Origin: Desulfohalovibrio reitneri
GTDB taxonomy: Bacteria; Desulfobacterota; Desulfovibrionia; Desulfovibrionales; Desulfovibrionaceae
DNA: 64,000 nucleotides
Direction: 5' to 3'
Assembly: GCF_000711295.1 (NCBI RefSeq)
Contig: NZ_JOMJ01000004.1
Span: 310,001 to 374,000 of the forward strand
Shown: piece by piece, positions 31,992 to 41,362 of the stretch
Position numbering within the stretch: position 1 is the stretch's first letter
Layout of the letters: each line of letters begins with the position of its first letter
The notes under the pieces: model-generated
Database searches by the model: none
What the model was told of the DNA's origin: nothing
Seen by the model: the letters and a program-made list of their open reading frames with translations, nothing else
Translations under genes and position numbers: made by a program

Positions 31992-32030
31992 AAAAAGGGC
32001 GGCCGGGTCGAATCCCGGCCGCCCTTTTTT
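31992..32030. terminator. Bidirectional terminator
   Basis: A stem of 16 bp (31992-32007 with 32014-32029) encloses a 6-nt loop and ends in T runs on both strands, serving the convergent CBS and HD-GYP genes. Confidence 0.92.
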
Positions 32031-32046
32031 CGCGTTGCCCGGCGGC

Positions 32047-33051
32047 CTACTTGCCGGTGACGATGAGGGACTGCAGCAGGCGGGCGATGCGGCTGTCGTA
32101 GTGCTTGGCGTCCTCGGCCAGTTCGTTGGCGGCCTGGGCCGGTTCCTTGGCCGGGGCGTAGGGGCGGTTGGTGACCATGGCGCAGTAGGAGTCCACCACG
32201 GCGCACAGCCTGCCCAGGGGGGAGATGTCCTTGCCCTTGAGCTTCTGCGGGTAGCCGGAGCCGTCCAGCCGCTCGTGGTGCTCCATGACGCACTGCTCCA
32301 CCGGGCGGTCTTTCAGGTCCAGCTTGCCCAGCATCTCGTAGCCGGTGCCGGGGTGGGAGAGCAGCTTGGACTGCTCGTCGCGGCTCAGGGCCTGGGTCTT
32401 GTCCCGCAGGAAGACCGGAATCTTGGACATGCCCAGGTCGTGCAGGAACAGCCCCATGACCGCGTTTTCGAACAGCTTGCGCTGCATGGCGCCGCGGTTG
32501 AAGTCGTCGGCGTAGAGGCGGATGAACAGGGCCGTGCCCATCACCCCGCAGTTGACCGAGTGGTGGGCCAGGGTGTGCTCCGTGTGCAGGCGGCGGGTCA
32601 GGGCGCGGATGCGGTGGACGTCGTTCCAGACGTACTCGCACAGCACCATGACGTCCTCGCGCAGCCTTTCCAGCAGGGCCCGCACCGGCTGCTCCATGAA
32701 GTTCTCCAGCCGCATGGTCAGGGCCTGGATGAAGATGTCCGCGATCTCCCGCTCCTTGAGGTTCTTGTCCACCAGGACAAGGTCCAGCTGGTAGGAGATG
32801 TGCTTGACGTAGACGGGGTGGTCGCGGCGGGAGACGAAGATGAGCCCCTCGCGGGTCAGCTCGGCCAGCTCCTCCACCTGCTCCTTGCTCAGCCTTCCGC
32901 CCGCCCGGTAGTAGGTCTCGATGCGGGCCACGTCCTCCTTGAAGCGGAAGATGTCCAGCGGCGGCCGGTACTTGGAGAAGCTCTCCAGAATGTCGGAGCT
33001 GATCTGGTAGTATTCCTCGTTCAGGCTTTCGGGGACCGCGTTCTTGGACAT
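32047..33051 (-). CDS. HD-GYP cyclic di-GMP phosphodiesterase-like protein
   Basis: This 334-residue protein has an HD-GYP domain at residues about 160-305: LAHHSVNCGVMG, LFLHDLGMSKIP with the HD pair, and HHERLDGSGYPQKLKG with the intact GYP motif. Metal and catalytic residues appear complete, so it should hydrolyse c-di-GMP or a similar cyclic dinucleotide. The N-terminal 150 residues form an unassigned mostly helical region (FSKYRPPLDIFRFKEDV, DHPVYVKHISYQLDLVLVD) without a receiver or membrane segment. It begins 3 bases after the pyruvate kinase stop codon, so the two are one operon and translation is probably coupled. Confidence 0.88.
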   Translation of the reverse strand: MSKNAVPESLNEEYYQISSDILESFSKYRPPLDIFRFKEDVARIETYYRAGGRLSKEQVEELAELTREGLIFVSRRDHPVYVKHISYQLDLVLVDKNLKEREIADIFIQALTMRLENFMEQPVRALLERLREDVMVLCEYVWNDVHRIRALTRRLHTEHTLAHHSVNCGVMGTALFIRLYADDFNRGAMQRKLFENAVMGLFLHDLGMSKIPVFLRDKTQALSRDEQSKLLSHPGTGYEMLGKLDLKDRPVEQCVMEHHERLDGSGYPQKLKGKDISPLGRLCAVVDSYCAMVTNRPYAPAKEPAQAANELAEDAKHYDSRIARLLQSLIVTGK

Positions 33052-33054
33052 GGC

Positions 33055-34470
33055 TCACTTCTGGTAGATTTTGACCACGTTGGTGGGGCCGCTGGCCATG
33101 CCCGGCTTGGGCTGTCCGGCTGTCAGCACCACCCGCGCCCCCGAAGGGATCGATTCCTCCGTCTCAATGAAGGCCTCGGCGCGGTCCAGGTGGGATGCGC
33201 CGTCGTCCTCCACCAGCCGGGGCAGAACCCCCCAGGAAAATTGCAGGAACCGTCGCACCCCGTCATCCGGGGTGAGGGCGTGGATGGGGCGCGAGGGGCG
33301 CGTGGCGGAGATGAGCCGGGCCGTGGCCCCGGACATGGTGTGGGCCACCAGGGCGTGGGCATCGCCGGTCTCCGCCAGCCGCCTGGCCGAGGAGGCCAGG
33401 ACCGAGTCCAGCGGGTCGTCGGCGTAGTCCGCGCCGTCCGCAGTTCCGGACTCGAAAAAGTACCCTTCCGCCTCGTCGGCGATCTCCCGCATGGCCTCCA
33501 CCGCCTGCACCGGCGAGCGGCCGATGGCCGTCTCCTCGGAGAGCATCAGGCAGTCGGCTCCATCCAGCACCGCGTTGGCCACGTCCGTCACTTCCGCCCG
33601 GCTGGGCATGGGGCCTTCGACCATTGACAACAACATGTGCGTGGCAACGATTACAGGTTTGCATACATGGTTGCAAGCGCGGATGATCCGTTTCTGCATG
33701 GCCGGGAGCTTCGAGAAGCGGCACTCCAGTCCCAGGTCGCCCCGGGCCACCATGATCCCGTCCGCCGCCTCCACGACCTCCTCCAGACGCCGCACCGCCT
33801 CGGACCGCTCCAGTTTGGCCAGGACCGGGGCGTTCGAGCCCTCCCGGCGCAGGATGTTCCGCGCCTCGGCCACATCCTCAGGCCCCTGCACGTAGGACAG
33901 GGCCACGCAGTCCACCATGCCCGCGGCCTCGGCCAGGTCGCGGCGGTCCTTGTCGGTGATGGCGGAGATGGGCAGCCGCTTGCCTGGCAGGGCCACGCCC
34001 TTGCGCGGCGGGATGATGCCCTCGGTCTCCGCCCGCAGCCGCACCAGCCCCTCCCCTTCGCGCCGGGCCACGGTGAAGCGCACCATGCCGTCGGACAGGG
34101 CCACGGCGTCGCCGACGGCCAGCCCGGCCAGAATCTCGGGCTGGTCCAGGCAGAGGAAGGGAACGTCCGGGCCGGGGTCCGTCTCCGGCAGCCCCAGCAG
34201 CACCTCGTCGCGCAGCCCAACCTCGATGAGGTCGCGGCCGGTGTCGCGGGTGCGCAGCTTGGGACCGGAGATGTCCTGCATAAGCGTCAGGGGGGCGTCC
34301 ATCTCCCCCTCCAGGCGGCGCAGCCGCTCGACCAGCGGGGCGAAGCCGGAGGCGTCGTCGTGGGAGAAGTTGAGGCGGAAGAGGCGCACCCCGCGCCTGA
34401 TGAGTCCGGCCAGGGTCTCCCTGTCGCTGGAGGCGGGGCCCAGGGTGGCCATGATCTTGGTGCGGGACAT
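33055..34470 (-). CDS. pyk: Pyruvate kinase
   Basis: This 471-residue enzyme converts phosphoenolpyruvate and ADP to pyruvate and ATP, completing glycolysis. Signatures: MSRTKIMATLGPAS start, FRLNFSHDD near 35, ITDKDRRDLAEA near 165, AKLERSEAVRRLEEVVEAADGIMVARGDLGLE with the catalytic Lys and metal acids, and PSRAEVTDVANAVLDGADCLMLSEETAIG. It is typical length. The ATG at 34470 has AGGAGGA upstream; a longer frame lacks one. It is in an operon with an HD-GYP protein, an unusual pairing of central metabolism and cyclic dinucleotide signalling. Confidence 0.93.
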   Translation of the reverse strand: MSRTKIMATLGPASSDRETLAGLIRRGVRLFRLNFSHDDASGFAPLVERLRRLEGEMDAPLTLMQDISGPKLRTRDTGRDLIEVGLRDEVLLGLPETDPGPDVPFLCLDQPEILAGLAVGDAVALSDGMVRFTVARREGEGLVRLRAETEGIIPPRKGVALPGKRLPISAITDKDRRDLAEAAGMVDCVALSYVQGPEDVAEARNILRREGSNAPVLAKLERSEAVRRLEEVVEAADGIMVARGDLGLECRFSKLPAMQKRIIRACNHVCKPVIVATHMLLSMVEGPMPSRAEVTDVANAVLDGADCLMLSEETAIGRSPVQAVEAMREIADEAEGYFFESGTADGADYADDPLDSVLASSARRLAETGDAHALVAHTMSGATARLISATRPSRPIHALTPDDGVRRFLQFSWGVLPRLVEDDGASHLDRAEAFIETEESIPSGARVVLTAGQPKPGMASGPTNVVKIYQK

Positions 34471-34802
34471 GGAAAATCCTCCTGCGCGGCGGTGGTGGGG
34501 GAGTGTGGGAGAGCACCGGCCGGCTCCGCGGGATTCATGGGCCCGGGGAGATGCTTCCCACCGTTTTCCACCCAGTTTACCACGCGCGCCGCAGTTCACG
34601 CGACCGCGCTACTGCATTTTTTTGCCTGTCTTGTGAAGTGTTTGATATAACTTGTGATACTCCATATTGCATTGTGTGGTCGCCATTTCTGCACGAATTT
34701 TTCCTGGTTCATTTCCATTTAGGGGTTGACTTTTTCGCGGGGCTAGTTGAAGTCGGAGGTGGTAAAAGGTGGTAAGGGGTGGCAAGAAAGGGAAGCAGGA
34801 GC
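34471..34802. promoter_or_regulatory. Divergent promoter region upstream of mraZ
   Basis: These 332 bases between pyk and mraZ hold no gene. The right part (34610-34745) is unusually AT-rich for this chromosome, with candidate boxes TTGCCT (34622) - 18 - TATAAC (34646) and TTGATA (34642) - 17 - TATTGC (34665). MraZ-box repeats follow at 34758-34787. Confidence 0.5.
34758..34787 (+). promoter_or_regulatory. MraZ-box-like direct repeats
   Basis: Three GGTGG(T/C)A units start at 34758, 34768 and 34778, an exact 10-bp period. They lie 16-45 bases before the mraZ start. MraZ proteins bind short direct G-rich repeats before their own gene, so this is the expected autoregulatory site of the division and cell wall cluster. 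Confidence 0.7.
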
Positions 34803-35249
34803 ATGTTCCGAGGACACAGCCAGCGTAGCATCGACCCCAAGGGGCGACTGATGCTCCCCCCCGAGTTCCGGGAAGTCATCCTGGGCGACTCGGAAGAGGG
34901 GCGTTTCGTGCTGGCCAAGTTCGACAACTGCGTCTCCGGCTACCCCCAGAGCGAATGGGAGCGCATCGAGGCCAAGTTCGCCCAGATCAAGAATCCCGGG
35001 CGCAAGGTGCGCGACTTCATGCGCTTTTTCATCGGCGGCGCCCAGGAGGTGGCCCTGGACAAACAGGGCCGCGTGCTGGTGCCGCAGTCCATGCGGGAAT
35101 ACGCTGGCCTCGACCACGAGGTGGTCTTGGTCGGCGTGGGCTTCAAGTTCGAAGTCTGGGATCAGGCGGCCTTCCAGGCCATCGAGTCCCAGGACTTCGA
35201 CGACGTGTCGGAAGACATCGCCTCCACCGGGGTGGAGCTGAGCTTCTGA
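34803..35249 (+). CDS. mraZ: Transcriptional regulator MraZ
   Basis: This 148-residue MraZ starts MFRGHSQRSIDPKGRLMLPPEFR and has two SpoVT/AbrB-like halves with DPKGRLMLP and DKQGRVLVPQSM as the paired DxxGR motifs. MraZ binds repeats upstream of its own gene and represses the dcw cluster in the bacteria studied. It is the first gene of the cluster. Its stop codon shares one base with the rsmH start, so the two are translationally coupled. A start 8 codons earlier is possible, but GCAGGA fits the chosen ATG. Confidence 0.95.
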   Translation: MFRGHSQRSIDPKGRLMLPPEFREVILGDSEEGRFVLAKFDNCVSGYPQSEWERIEAKFAQIKNPGRKVRDFMRFFIGGAQEVALDKQGRVLVPQSMREYAGLDHEVVLVGVGFKFEVWDQAAFQAIESQDFDDVSEDIASTGVELSF

Positions 35250-36193
35250 TGCGCCACGTGCCCGTCCTGCGAGACGAGGTTGTCGCCTGGCTTTCGCCCC
35301 GGCCCGGCGGCAGATACCTCGACGGAACGTTGGGGCTTGGGGGACATGCCCGGGCCGTCATGGAGGCGGCCGGGGGGGAGGCCGAACTCATCGGCCTGGA
35401 CCGGGACCGGGAGGCGTTGCAAGAAGCGTCGGCCAATCTGGCCGAATTTGGAGACAAGATGGTCACGAGGCACATGCCCTACAGCCTCTTCGAAGAGGCC
35501 CTGGACCAAGCCGGTTGGGACGCCGTGGACGGCGCCCTGCTGGACCTGGGCGTGTCCTCGCTGCAACTGGACTCCGCCGACCGGGGCTTCAGCTTCCTCC
35601 GTGAGGGGCCGCTGGACATGCGCATGGACGCCTCCGGGGGCAACGAGCCCGCCTCCGTGCTGGTCAACACCGCCTCCTTCGACCGCTTGCGCTCCCTCAT
35701 CCGCGAACTGGGCGAGGAGCCCCAGGCCGGGCGCATCGCCCGGGCCATATCCCGCCGCCGCGAGGAACGTCCCTTCGAGTCCACCCTTGACCTGGCCGAA
35801 GTCGTGGAGTCCGCCTATCCCGCCAAGTGGCGGCGCACCGCGAGGATGCATCCGGCCACCCGCACCTTTCAGGCCCTGCGCATGGCGGTCAACGACGAGC
35901 TGGGCCAGCTCCGCGAATTTCTGGACCGCGTCCCCGAGCGGCTCAAGCCCGGCGGCCGGGTGGCGGTCATTTCCTTCCACTCCCTTGAGGACCGCATGGT
36001 CAAGCGCGCCTTCCGCGAGGAGGCCCGCGAGTGCGTCTGCCCGCCGCGCCAGCCTGTCTGCACCTGCGAAAAGAAGGTGCGGCTGAAAGTGCTGACCAAG
36101 AAGCCAGTCACCGCAGGCGAGGCGGAGGCCGAGGCCAACCCCAGGGCGCGCAGTGCCAAGCTGCGGGTGGCCGAGGGGGTGGCCCATGGCTGA
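35249..36193 (+). CDS. rsmH: 16S rRNA m4C1402 methyltransferase RsmH
   Basis: This 314-residue methyltransferase modifies the N4 position of C1402 in 16S rRNA. MRHVPVLRDEVV, GGRYLDGTLGLGGH (SAM motif near residue 30), LLDLGVSSLQLD near 100, ATRTFQALRMAVNDEL near 210, and the ISFHSLEDRMVKR segment are all diagnostic. A C-terminal cluster CVCPPRQPVCTC is typical of Deltaproteobacterial members. It overlaps mraZ by one base and ftsL by 8. Confidence 0.96.
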   Translation: MRHVPVLRDEVVAWLSPRPGGRYLDGTLGLGGHARAVMEAAGGEAELIGLDRDREALQEASANLAEFGDKMVTRHMPYSLFEEALDQAGWDAVDGALLDLGVSSLQLDSADRGFSFLREGPLDMRMDASGGNEPASVLVNTASFDRLRSLIRELGEEPQAGRIARAISRRREERPFESTLDLAEVVESAYPAKWRRTARMHPATRTFQALRMAVNDELGQLREFLDRVPERLKPGGRVAVISFHSLEDRMVKRAFREEARECVCPPRQPVCTCEKKVRLKVLTKKPVTAGEAEAEANPRARSAKLRVAEGVAHG

Positions 36194-36506
36194 CAACCGC
36201 CGCGCCGACAAAACGCGGACCGGCGCCAAGCCGTCCCCCGCCCCGGCGCTGCTGGCCCTGGGGCTTTTCCTGGTACTGGGGCTGGCCCTGGTCTGGATCA
36301 ACGTCAACCGCACCCACATGGCCTACGAGCTGCGCCGCATGGAGGCGGAGCTTGAGGACGCCCAGGCCCACCTGGCCAAGCTGGAGGTGGAGCGGGACAA
36401 CCTGCTTTCCCCGGCACGCCTGCGCCGCCTGGCCCGCGAGCGCGGACTGCGCCGCGCCGAGCCCGGGCAGATCCGCTCCATTGCGCAGGGGGAGGGGGAT
36501 TCATGA
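36186..36506 (+). CDS. ftsL: Division protein FtsL-like
   Basis: This 106-residue bitopic protein has a basic cytoplasmic N-terminus (RRADKTRTGAKPS), one membrane helix (residues about 17-37, LLALGLFLVLGLALVWI) and a periplasmic coiled-coil with heptads (AYELRRMEAELEDAQAHLAKLEVE). Between rsmH and ftsI this position is always occupied by FtsL. FtsL joins FtsB and FtsQ and activates FtsW/FtsI. The sequence itself is poorly conserved, so the name rests on size, topology and context. Confidence 0.85.
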   Translation: MADNRRADKTRTGAKPSPAPALLALGLFLVLGLALVWINVNRTHMAYELRRMEAELEDAQAHLAKLEVERDNLLSPARLRRLARERGLRRAEPGQIRSIAQGEGDS

Positions 36507-38512
36507 GTTCCCGCCGCGCCCCAGACAAATTGGAGCGCGGCAACCGCGCCGCGCCAAAGTCCCGCACCCCGGCCGCCACGGGCAAGCGCGCCGCCTCGGG
36601 CAGCCGCTGGCGGCTGGTGGCCGTGGCCGTGCTGCTGGGGCTGGCCTGGCTGGGGCTGTGGGGCCGCGCTGGCTGGGTCATGCTGGGCCAGGGGCCGCAA
36701 TTGGCCGAGCGGGCCCGCCACCAGCACCTGGTGCACGAGAACGAGCGCGGCGACCGGGGCGATATCCTCGACCGCAACGGCCGCCCCCTGGCCAGGGCGG
36801 TGCGTTTCCATTCCGTCTACGCCCGGGGCTCGGAAGTGGCCGATCCCGCCGGAGCGGCCCGGGCCCTGGCCCCGGTTCTGGACGAACCCGCGACCAAGCT
36901 CCGCTCCCGCATGGCCTCCTCCTCCGGCTTCGTCTGGCTGGCGCGGCAGGTGGGGGACAAGGCAGCGGCCAAGGTGGGCGAGCTGGCCCTGCCCGGCATC
37001 CATCTGGTTTACGAGCGCGGCCGCCTCTACCCCAACAACCACCTCGCCGGGCAGGTGCTCGGCTTTGTGGGTGTTGACGGCAAGGGACTGGAAGGCGTGG
37101 AGCGCGCCCTCAACGACACCCTGACCCCGCGCGAGGCCGAGGTGGTGGTGCAGCGCGACGCCGCTGGCAATCGCCTGGGCGACGCGGTGGAGGAAGGCGC
37201 CCTGGACGGCGAGGACGTGCGGCTGACCATCGACGCCCAGGTGCAGGACCTGGCCGAGTCCGCCCTGGCGCGGGCGGTTCGGCTGCACAACGCCCGCTGG
37301 GGCGTCTGTCTGGTGGTGGAAGTGGACTCGGGCGAAATCCTGGCCCTGGCCAACCATCCCTTCTTCAATCCCAACATTTTCCGCGGCGGCTCGCCCGAAG
37401 GCTGGCGCAACCGCGCCGCCCTGGACGTGTTCGAGCCCGGCTCCACCCTCAAGCCCTTCCTCCTGGCCGCGGCCCTGCAGGAGGGCACGGTGGAGACCTC
37501 GGAAACCATTTTCTGCGAAGAGGGCAAGTGGCGGCTCCACGGCGAGACCATCCGCGACACCCACGAGTACGCCGACCTCAACCCGGAGGAAGTCCTGCGC
37601 TATTCCTCCAACATCGGCGCGGCCAAGATCGGCCTGGAACTGGGCGCCATGAAGTACCACCGCTATCTGGAGCGCCTGGGCTTCGGCCGTCCCACCGGGG
37701 TGCGGCTGCCCGGCGAGAGCCGGGGACTCGTGCGGCCGCCCGTGTCCTGGAACGAGATCGATATGGCGGCCATCTCCTTTGGCCAGGGCCTGGGGGTGAC
37801 CGCCCTGCAACTGGCCCGGGGCTACCTGGCCCTGGCGGCGGACGGCGTGGCCCGGCCCCTGAAGCTGGTCAGGGGCGAACACGGCGTGTCCGGCCGGGGC
37901 GAGCGCGTGTTCAGCCCCGAGGTGGCCCGCACCGTGCGGGAATGGATGATCGGCGTGGTGGAGGAGGACGGCACCGGACAGCGGGCGCGCATCGAGGGCA
38001 TGCGGGTCGGCGGCAAGACGGGCACCGCCCAGAAGGCCTCGGCCGAGGGCGGCTACGGCGCGGGCCGGGTGGCCTCCTTCGCCGGGTTCTTCCCCGGTGG
38101 CGATCCCGAATACCTCGTGCTCAGCGTGGTGGACGAACCCCATCCGGCGACGTATGGGGGGGTGGTGGCCGCGCCGGTTGTGCGCGAGGTGGCGGTCGGC
38201 ACCCTTGCCGGGTTCCGCCGCCTGCCCAGCGGCGCGGTGGCCGCCTCCGGACCGGACGATCCGTCCGCCGGGGTGGCTGTGGAGCATGCCAAGGCGGCCC
38301 GCCGTTCGGTGGCGGCCGACGGACCCGACGTACCCGATCTTCGAGGACTTCCCCTGCGACGCGCCGTGGAGATTCTGGCCTCGCGCGGCATCGTGCCCGT
38401 GCTCAGCGGCCGGGGCACCGCCGTGGAAGGCCAGCAACCCGCGCCCGGCGCGGATTGGCCCGGCGGGGGACAACCATTCACTCTGCGTTTGGCAGGCTAT
38501 GCGGAATCCTGA
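36503..38512 (+). CDS. ftsI: Septal peptidoglycan transpeptidase FtsI (PBP3) with PASTA domain
   Basis: This 669-residue class B penicillin-binding protein has an N-terminal membrane anchor (residues 35-56), a dimerisation domain starting HENERGDRGDILDRNGRPLA, and a transpeptidase domain with the active-site motifs STLK (Ser 314), SSN (about 368) and KTG (about 505). A single PASTA domain occupies about residues 609-665 (VPDLRGLPLRRAVEIL). It cross-links peptidoglycan at the septum with FtsW. A C-terminal PASTA domain is not found in E. coli FtsI but is seen in spore-former homologues and in this group. It overlaps ftsL by 4 bases. Confidence 0.94.
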   Translation: MSSRRAPDKLERGNRAAPKSRTPAATGKRAASGSRWRLVAVAVLLGLAWLGLWGRAGWVMLGQGPQLAERARHQHLVHENERGDRGDILDRNGRPLARAVRFHSVYARGSEVADPAGAARALAPVLDEPATKLRSRMASSSGFVWLARQVGDKAAAKVGELALPGIHLVYERGRLYPNNHLAGQVLGFVGVDGKGLEGVERALNDTLTPREAEVVVQRDAAGNRLGDAVEEGALDGEDVRLTIDAQVQDLAESALARAVRLHNARWGVCLVVEVDSGEILALANHPFFNPNIFRGGSPEGWRNRAALDVFEPGSTLKPFLLAAALQEGTVETSETIFCEEGKWRLHGETIRDTHEYADLNPEEVLRYSSNIGAAKIGLELGAMKYHRYLERLGFGRPTGVRLPGESRGLVRPPVSWNEIDMAAISFGQGLGVTALQLARGYLALAADGVARPLKLVRGEHGVSGRGERVFSPEVARTVREWMIGVVEEDGTGQRARIEGMRVGGKTGTAQKASAEGGYGAGRVASFAGFFPGGDPEYLVLSVVDEPHPATYGGVVAAPVVREVAVGTLAGFRRLPSGAVAASGPDDPSAGVAVEHAKAARRSVAADGPDVPDLRGLPLRRAVEILASRGIVPVLSGRGTAVEGQQPAPGADWPGGGQPFTLRLAGYAES

Positions 38513-38513
38513 T

Positions 38514-39971
38514 ATGGCGGCGACCGTTAACAGAAATTGGGCCGAACTGCTGGGCCGGGTGGCGGACGGACTGATGGTCTGGACACACTCCGGGCGTGTG
38601 CGGCCGGGCGACGTGTTCGTGGCCCTGCCGGGCAGCAAGGTGGACGGCTCCGCCTTCATCCCCCAGGCCCTGGAGAACGGCGCGGCCTACGTGGTGGCCC
38701 GCGACGCCACCAACTTCCCCGAGGGCGCCTCCGCCAAGCTCATTCTGCGCGACGACCCGCGCCAGGCCCTCGGCGAGCTGGCCCGGGCCTATTTCAAGAC
38801 GCACCTGCACCCCTTCAAACTCATCGGCGTCACCGGCACCAACGGCAAGACCACGGTCTCCTACCTTGTGGAGTATCTCATGGCGGCCAACAGCCGCCGG
38901 GTGGGGGTGCTGGGTACCATCAACTACCGCTGGCCCGGCGTGGTGCTGGAGTCGCAGCTGACCACTCCGGACTGCTGGAAGACCCACGAACTGCTGGCCA
39001 ACATGGCTCGCTCCGACGTGGAGGCGGTGGTCATGGAGGTTTCCTCCCACGCCCTGGACCAGAAGCGGGTGGCCGGGCTTTCCTTCGACGTGGCCGTGAT
39101 GACCAACCTGACCCAGGACCATCTGGACTACCACAAGGACATGGACGACTACTTCGCGGCCAAGTCCAAGCTGTTCACCGAGTACCTGGCCCCGGACGGC
39201 CGGGCGGTGCTGAACTACGACGACGCCGCCTGCCGCGGCCTGCTGCGGGGGATGGAGGGCGCCGTGGGCTTTGGGCTCTCGGCCGCGCCCCACGGCAACT
39301 TCGAAACCCTCAAGGGCGAGCTGATTTCCTCCACCGCCTCCGGCCTGCGGCTGGCCATGGAGAACTCCGGCCGCACCTGGCAGATCAATTCCCCGCTGGT
39401 GGGCCGGCACAACGCCGAGAACCTGCTGGCCGCCCAGGCCGCGGCCCTGAAGCTGGGGCTGGGGCCGCGATCCATGAAGGTGCTGGATAATTTCTACGGC
39501 GTGCCGGGCAGACTGGAGCGTGTACCCAACGACCGGGGCCTGGACGTCTTTGTGGACTACGCCCACACCCCCGACGCCCTGCGCAACGTGCTGTCCTCCA
39601 TCAAGGCCCTGGACGTGAACAAGCTGCTGGTGGTCTTCGGCTGCGGCGGCGACCGCGACCGCACCAAGCGCCCCCTCATGGGCCAGGCGGTCTGCGAGTA
39701 CGCGGACGTGGCCGTGCTGACCTCTGACAACCCCCGCACCGAGGAGCCGGGGCGGATCATGGACGACACCTTCGAGGGCATGGGCGACTGTCCCCGCGTG
39801 GTGCGGGAGGAGGATCGCTACGAGGCCATCCGGCTGGCCCTGCGCGAGATGCTTCCTGGCGACGCCCTGGTGGTGGCCGGAAAGGGGCACGAACTCTACC
39901 AGCAGATCGGGGACCTCAAGTTCCCCTTCTCGGACGCCAAGGTGGTCAGGGAGATTCTGGAATGCGCCTGA
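38514..39971 (+). CDS. murE: UDP-MurNAc-tripeptide synthetase MurE (meso-DAP type)
   Basis: This 485-residue ligase adds meso-diaminopimelate to UDP-MurNAc-L-Ala-D-Glu. ATP site: GVTGTNGKTT near residue 105. Family segments: MEVSSHALDQKRV, HLDYHKDMDDYF, and DYAHTPDALRNVL. The DNPR motif (SDNPRTEEP near 405) specifies meso-DAP rather than lysine, in agreement with a Gram-negative wall. The ATG at 38514 is preferred; an in-frame ATG 5 codons earlier overlaps ftsI. It overlaps murF by 10 bases. Confidence 0.96.
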   Translation: MAATVNRNWAELLGRVADGLMVWTHSGRVRPGDVFVALPGSKVDGSAFIPQALENGAAYVVARDATNFPEGASAKLILRDDPRQALGELARAYFKTHLHPFKLIGVTGTNGKTTVSYLVEYLMAANSRRVGVLGTINYRWPGVVLESQLTTPDCWKTHELLANMARSDVEAVVMEVSSHALDQKRVAGLSFDVAVMTNLTQDHLDYHKDMDDYFAAKSKLFTEYLAPDGRAVLNYDDAACRGLLRGMEGAVGFGLSAAPHGNFETLKGELISSTASGLRLAMENSGRTWQINSPLVGRHNAENLLAAQAAALKLGLGPRSMKVLDNFYGVPGRLERVPNDRGLDVFVDYAHTPDALRNVLSSIKALDVNKLLVVFGCGGDRDRTKRPLMGQAVCEYADVAVLTSDNPRTEEPGRIMDDTFEGMGDCPRVVREEDRYEAIRLALREMLPGDALVVAGKGHELYQQIGDLKFPFSDAKVVREILECA

Positions 39972-41362
39972 GTTTGGACCGCATAGCAGCGGCCACCGGC
40001 GCGGTGGGCGAACTGCCGGAACCCTCTCCGGAGGTGGTCGGCGTGTGCACCGACTCCCGCATGGTGGAGCCGGGCCAGCTCTTCGTCTGCCTGCCGGGCA
40101 GCCGCTTCGACGGCCACTATTTCGCGGCCGACGCCGCGGCAAAGGGCGCGGCGGCCATCCTCTCCCAGATGCCCCTGCCCGACGTCACGGACACGCCGGT
40201 GCTCTTCGTCACCGACACGGTGGCCGCCCTTGGGAAACTGGCCGCCGCTTGGCGGGCGCAGACCCGGGCCAAGGTCACGGCCGTGACCGGCTCGGCCGGC
40301 AAGACCACCCTCAAGGAGATGCTGGCCCAGGTGCTGTCCAGGCACATGGACGTGGCCAAAAACTACAAGAATTTCAACAACCAGATCGGCCTGCCCCTGA
40401 CCATCCTGGCCGCCACCGGCGAGGAGGGGGCCTGGGTGCTGGAGCTGGGCATCTCCAAGCCCGGCGACATGGCGGAACTGGCCCCTGTGGCCCGGCCGGA
40501 CGTGGCCGTCATCCACAACGTGGGCCCTGCCCATCTGGAAGGCCTGGGCGACCTGGCCGGGGTGGCCCGGGCCAAGGCGGAACTGCTGGGCTCCCTCAAG
40601 GCGGGGGGGACGGCCATCGTCTCCCGCGACTACCCCGAGCTTTTGGCCGCCGCCGGTGAGTACGACGTGCGGCTGACCACCATCTCCGCCCTGGACGAGT
40701 CCGCCGATTTCAGTTGCTTCTTCCTCGGCCCCTCGCAAGACGGGGAGGGCGGCCTGTTCCGCTTCACCCGGCGCGGCGGCGAAACCGTGGAGGCGGAGCT
40801 GCCCTACCTCGGCTCCCATCTGGCCGAGAACATGGCCGCCGTGGCTGCGGCCGCCGACGCCCACGGCCTGTCCCTGGACGAGAACGTGGCCGGGCTGGCC
40901 GAGCCGGTATGCGTTGAGCAGCGTTTCCAGCGCCGCCGCCTGGGCGATTTCGAGATCATCGACGATTCCTACAACGCCAACCCGCTCTCCGTGGCAGTGG
41001 CCGTGGATTGCGCCGCCTCCCTGGCCGGCGGCCGGGGCTGCCCCCTGGTGCTGGTGCTGGGCGACATGCTGGAACTCGGCGGCGGCGAGGAAGCGGCGCA
41101 CGAGGAACTTGGACGACGGCTGGCCGAATGCTCCGGCCAAGCGGTCATCTACCGGGGCGGCCAGGCCGAAGCCGTGCGGCGCGGCCTGGCCGGGGCCAAG
41201 ACCCTGGCCGAGGTGGAGACCGGGGAGGATTTCCTGCGCGCTTGGCGCGATCTGGGAATCGAGGGTGGAGTGGTGCTTTTCAAGGGCTCCCGCTCCTGCC
41301 GCATGGAGGAACTGCACCAGGCCCTGTGCCGTGAGCTTGCCCGCCGGGAGGACGAGACGTGA
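39962..41362 (+). CDS. murF: UDP-MurNAc-pentapeptide synthetase MurF
   Basis: This 466-residue ligase adds D-Ala-D-Ala to the UDP-MurNAc-tripeptide. It has [13 protein letters not shown] near residue 110 (ATP site), the [11 protein letters not shown] segment, [11 protein letters not shown] and [11 protein letters not shown] near 335, and a GDMLELG motif, all typical of MurF. Overlaps of 10 bases with murE and 4 with mraY show tight coupling. Length is normal. The dipeptide-forming Ddl is not in this cluster, so D-Ala-D-Ala must come from elsewhere in the genome. Confidence 0.96.
   Translation: MRLSLDRIAAATGAVGELPEPSPEVVGVCTDSRMVEPGQLFVCLPGSRFDGHYFAADAAAKGAAAILSQMPLPDVTDTPVLFVTDTVAALGKLAAAWRAQTRAKVTAVTGSAGKTTLKEMLAQVLSRHMDVAKNYKNFNNQIGLPLTILAATGEEGAWVLELGISKPGDMAELAPVARPDVAVIHNVGPAHLEGLGDLAGVARAKAELLGSLKAGGTAIVSRDYPELLAAAGEYDVRLTTISALDESADFSCFFLGPSQDGEGGLFRFTRRGGETVEAELPYLGSHLAENMAAVAAAADAHGLSLDENVAGLAEPVCVEQRFQRRRLGDFEIIDDSYNANPLSVAVAVDCAASLAGGRGCPLVLVLGDMLELGGGEEAAHEELGRRLAECSGQAVIYRGGQAEAVRRGLAGAKTLAEVETGEDFLRAWRDLGIEGGVVLFKGSRSCRMEELHQALCRELARREDET

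Noticed and set aside
36323-38659. 778-codon open frame opposite ftsL-ftsI
   Set aside because: Shadow of the division genes; no ribosome site and low-complexity composition.
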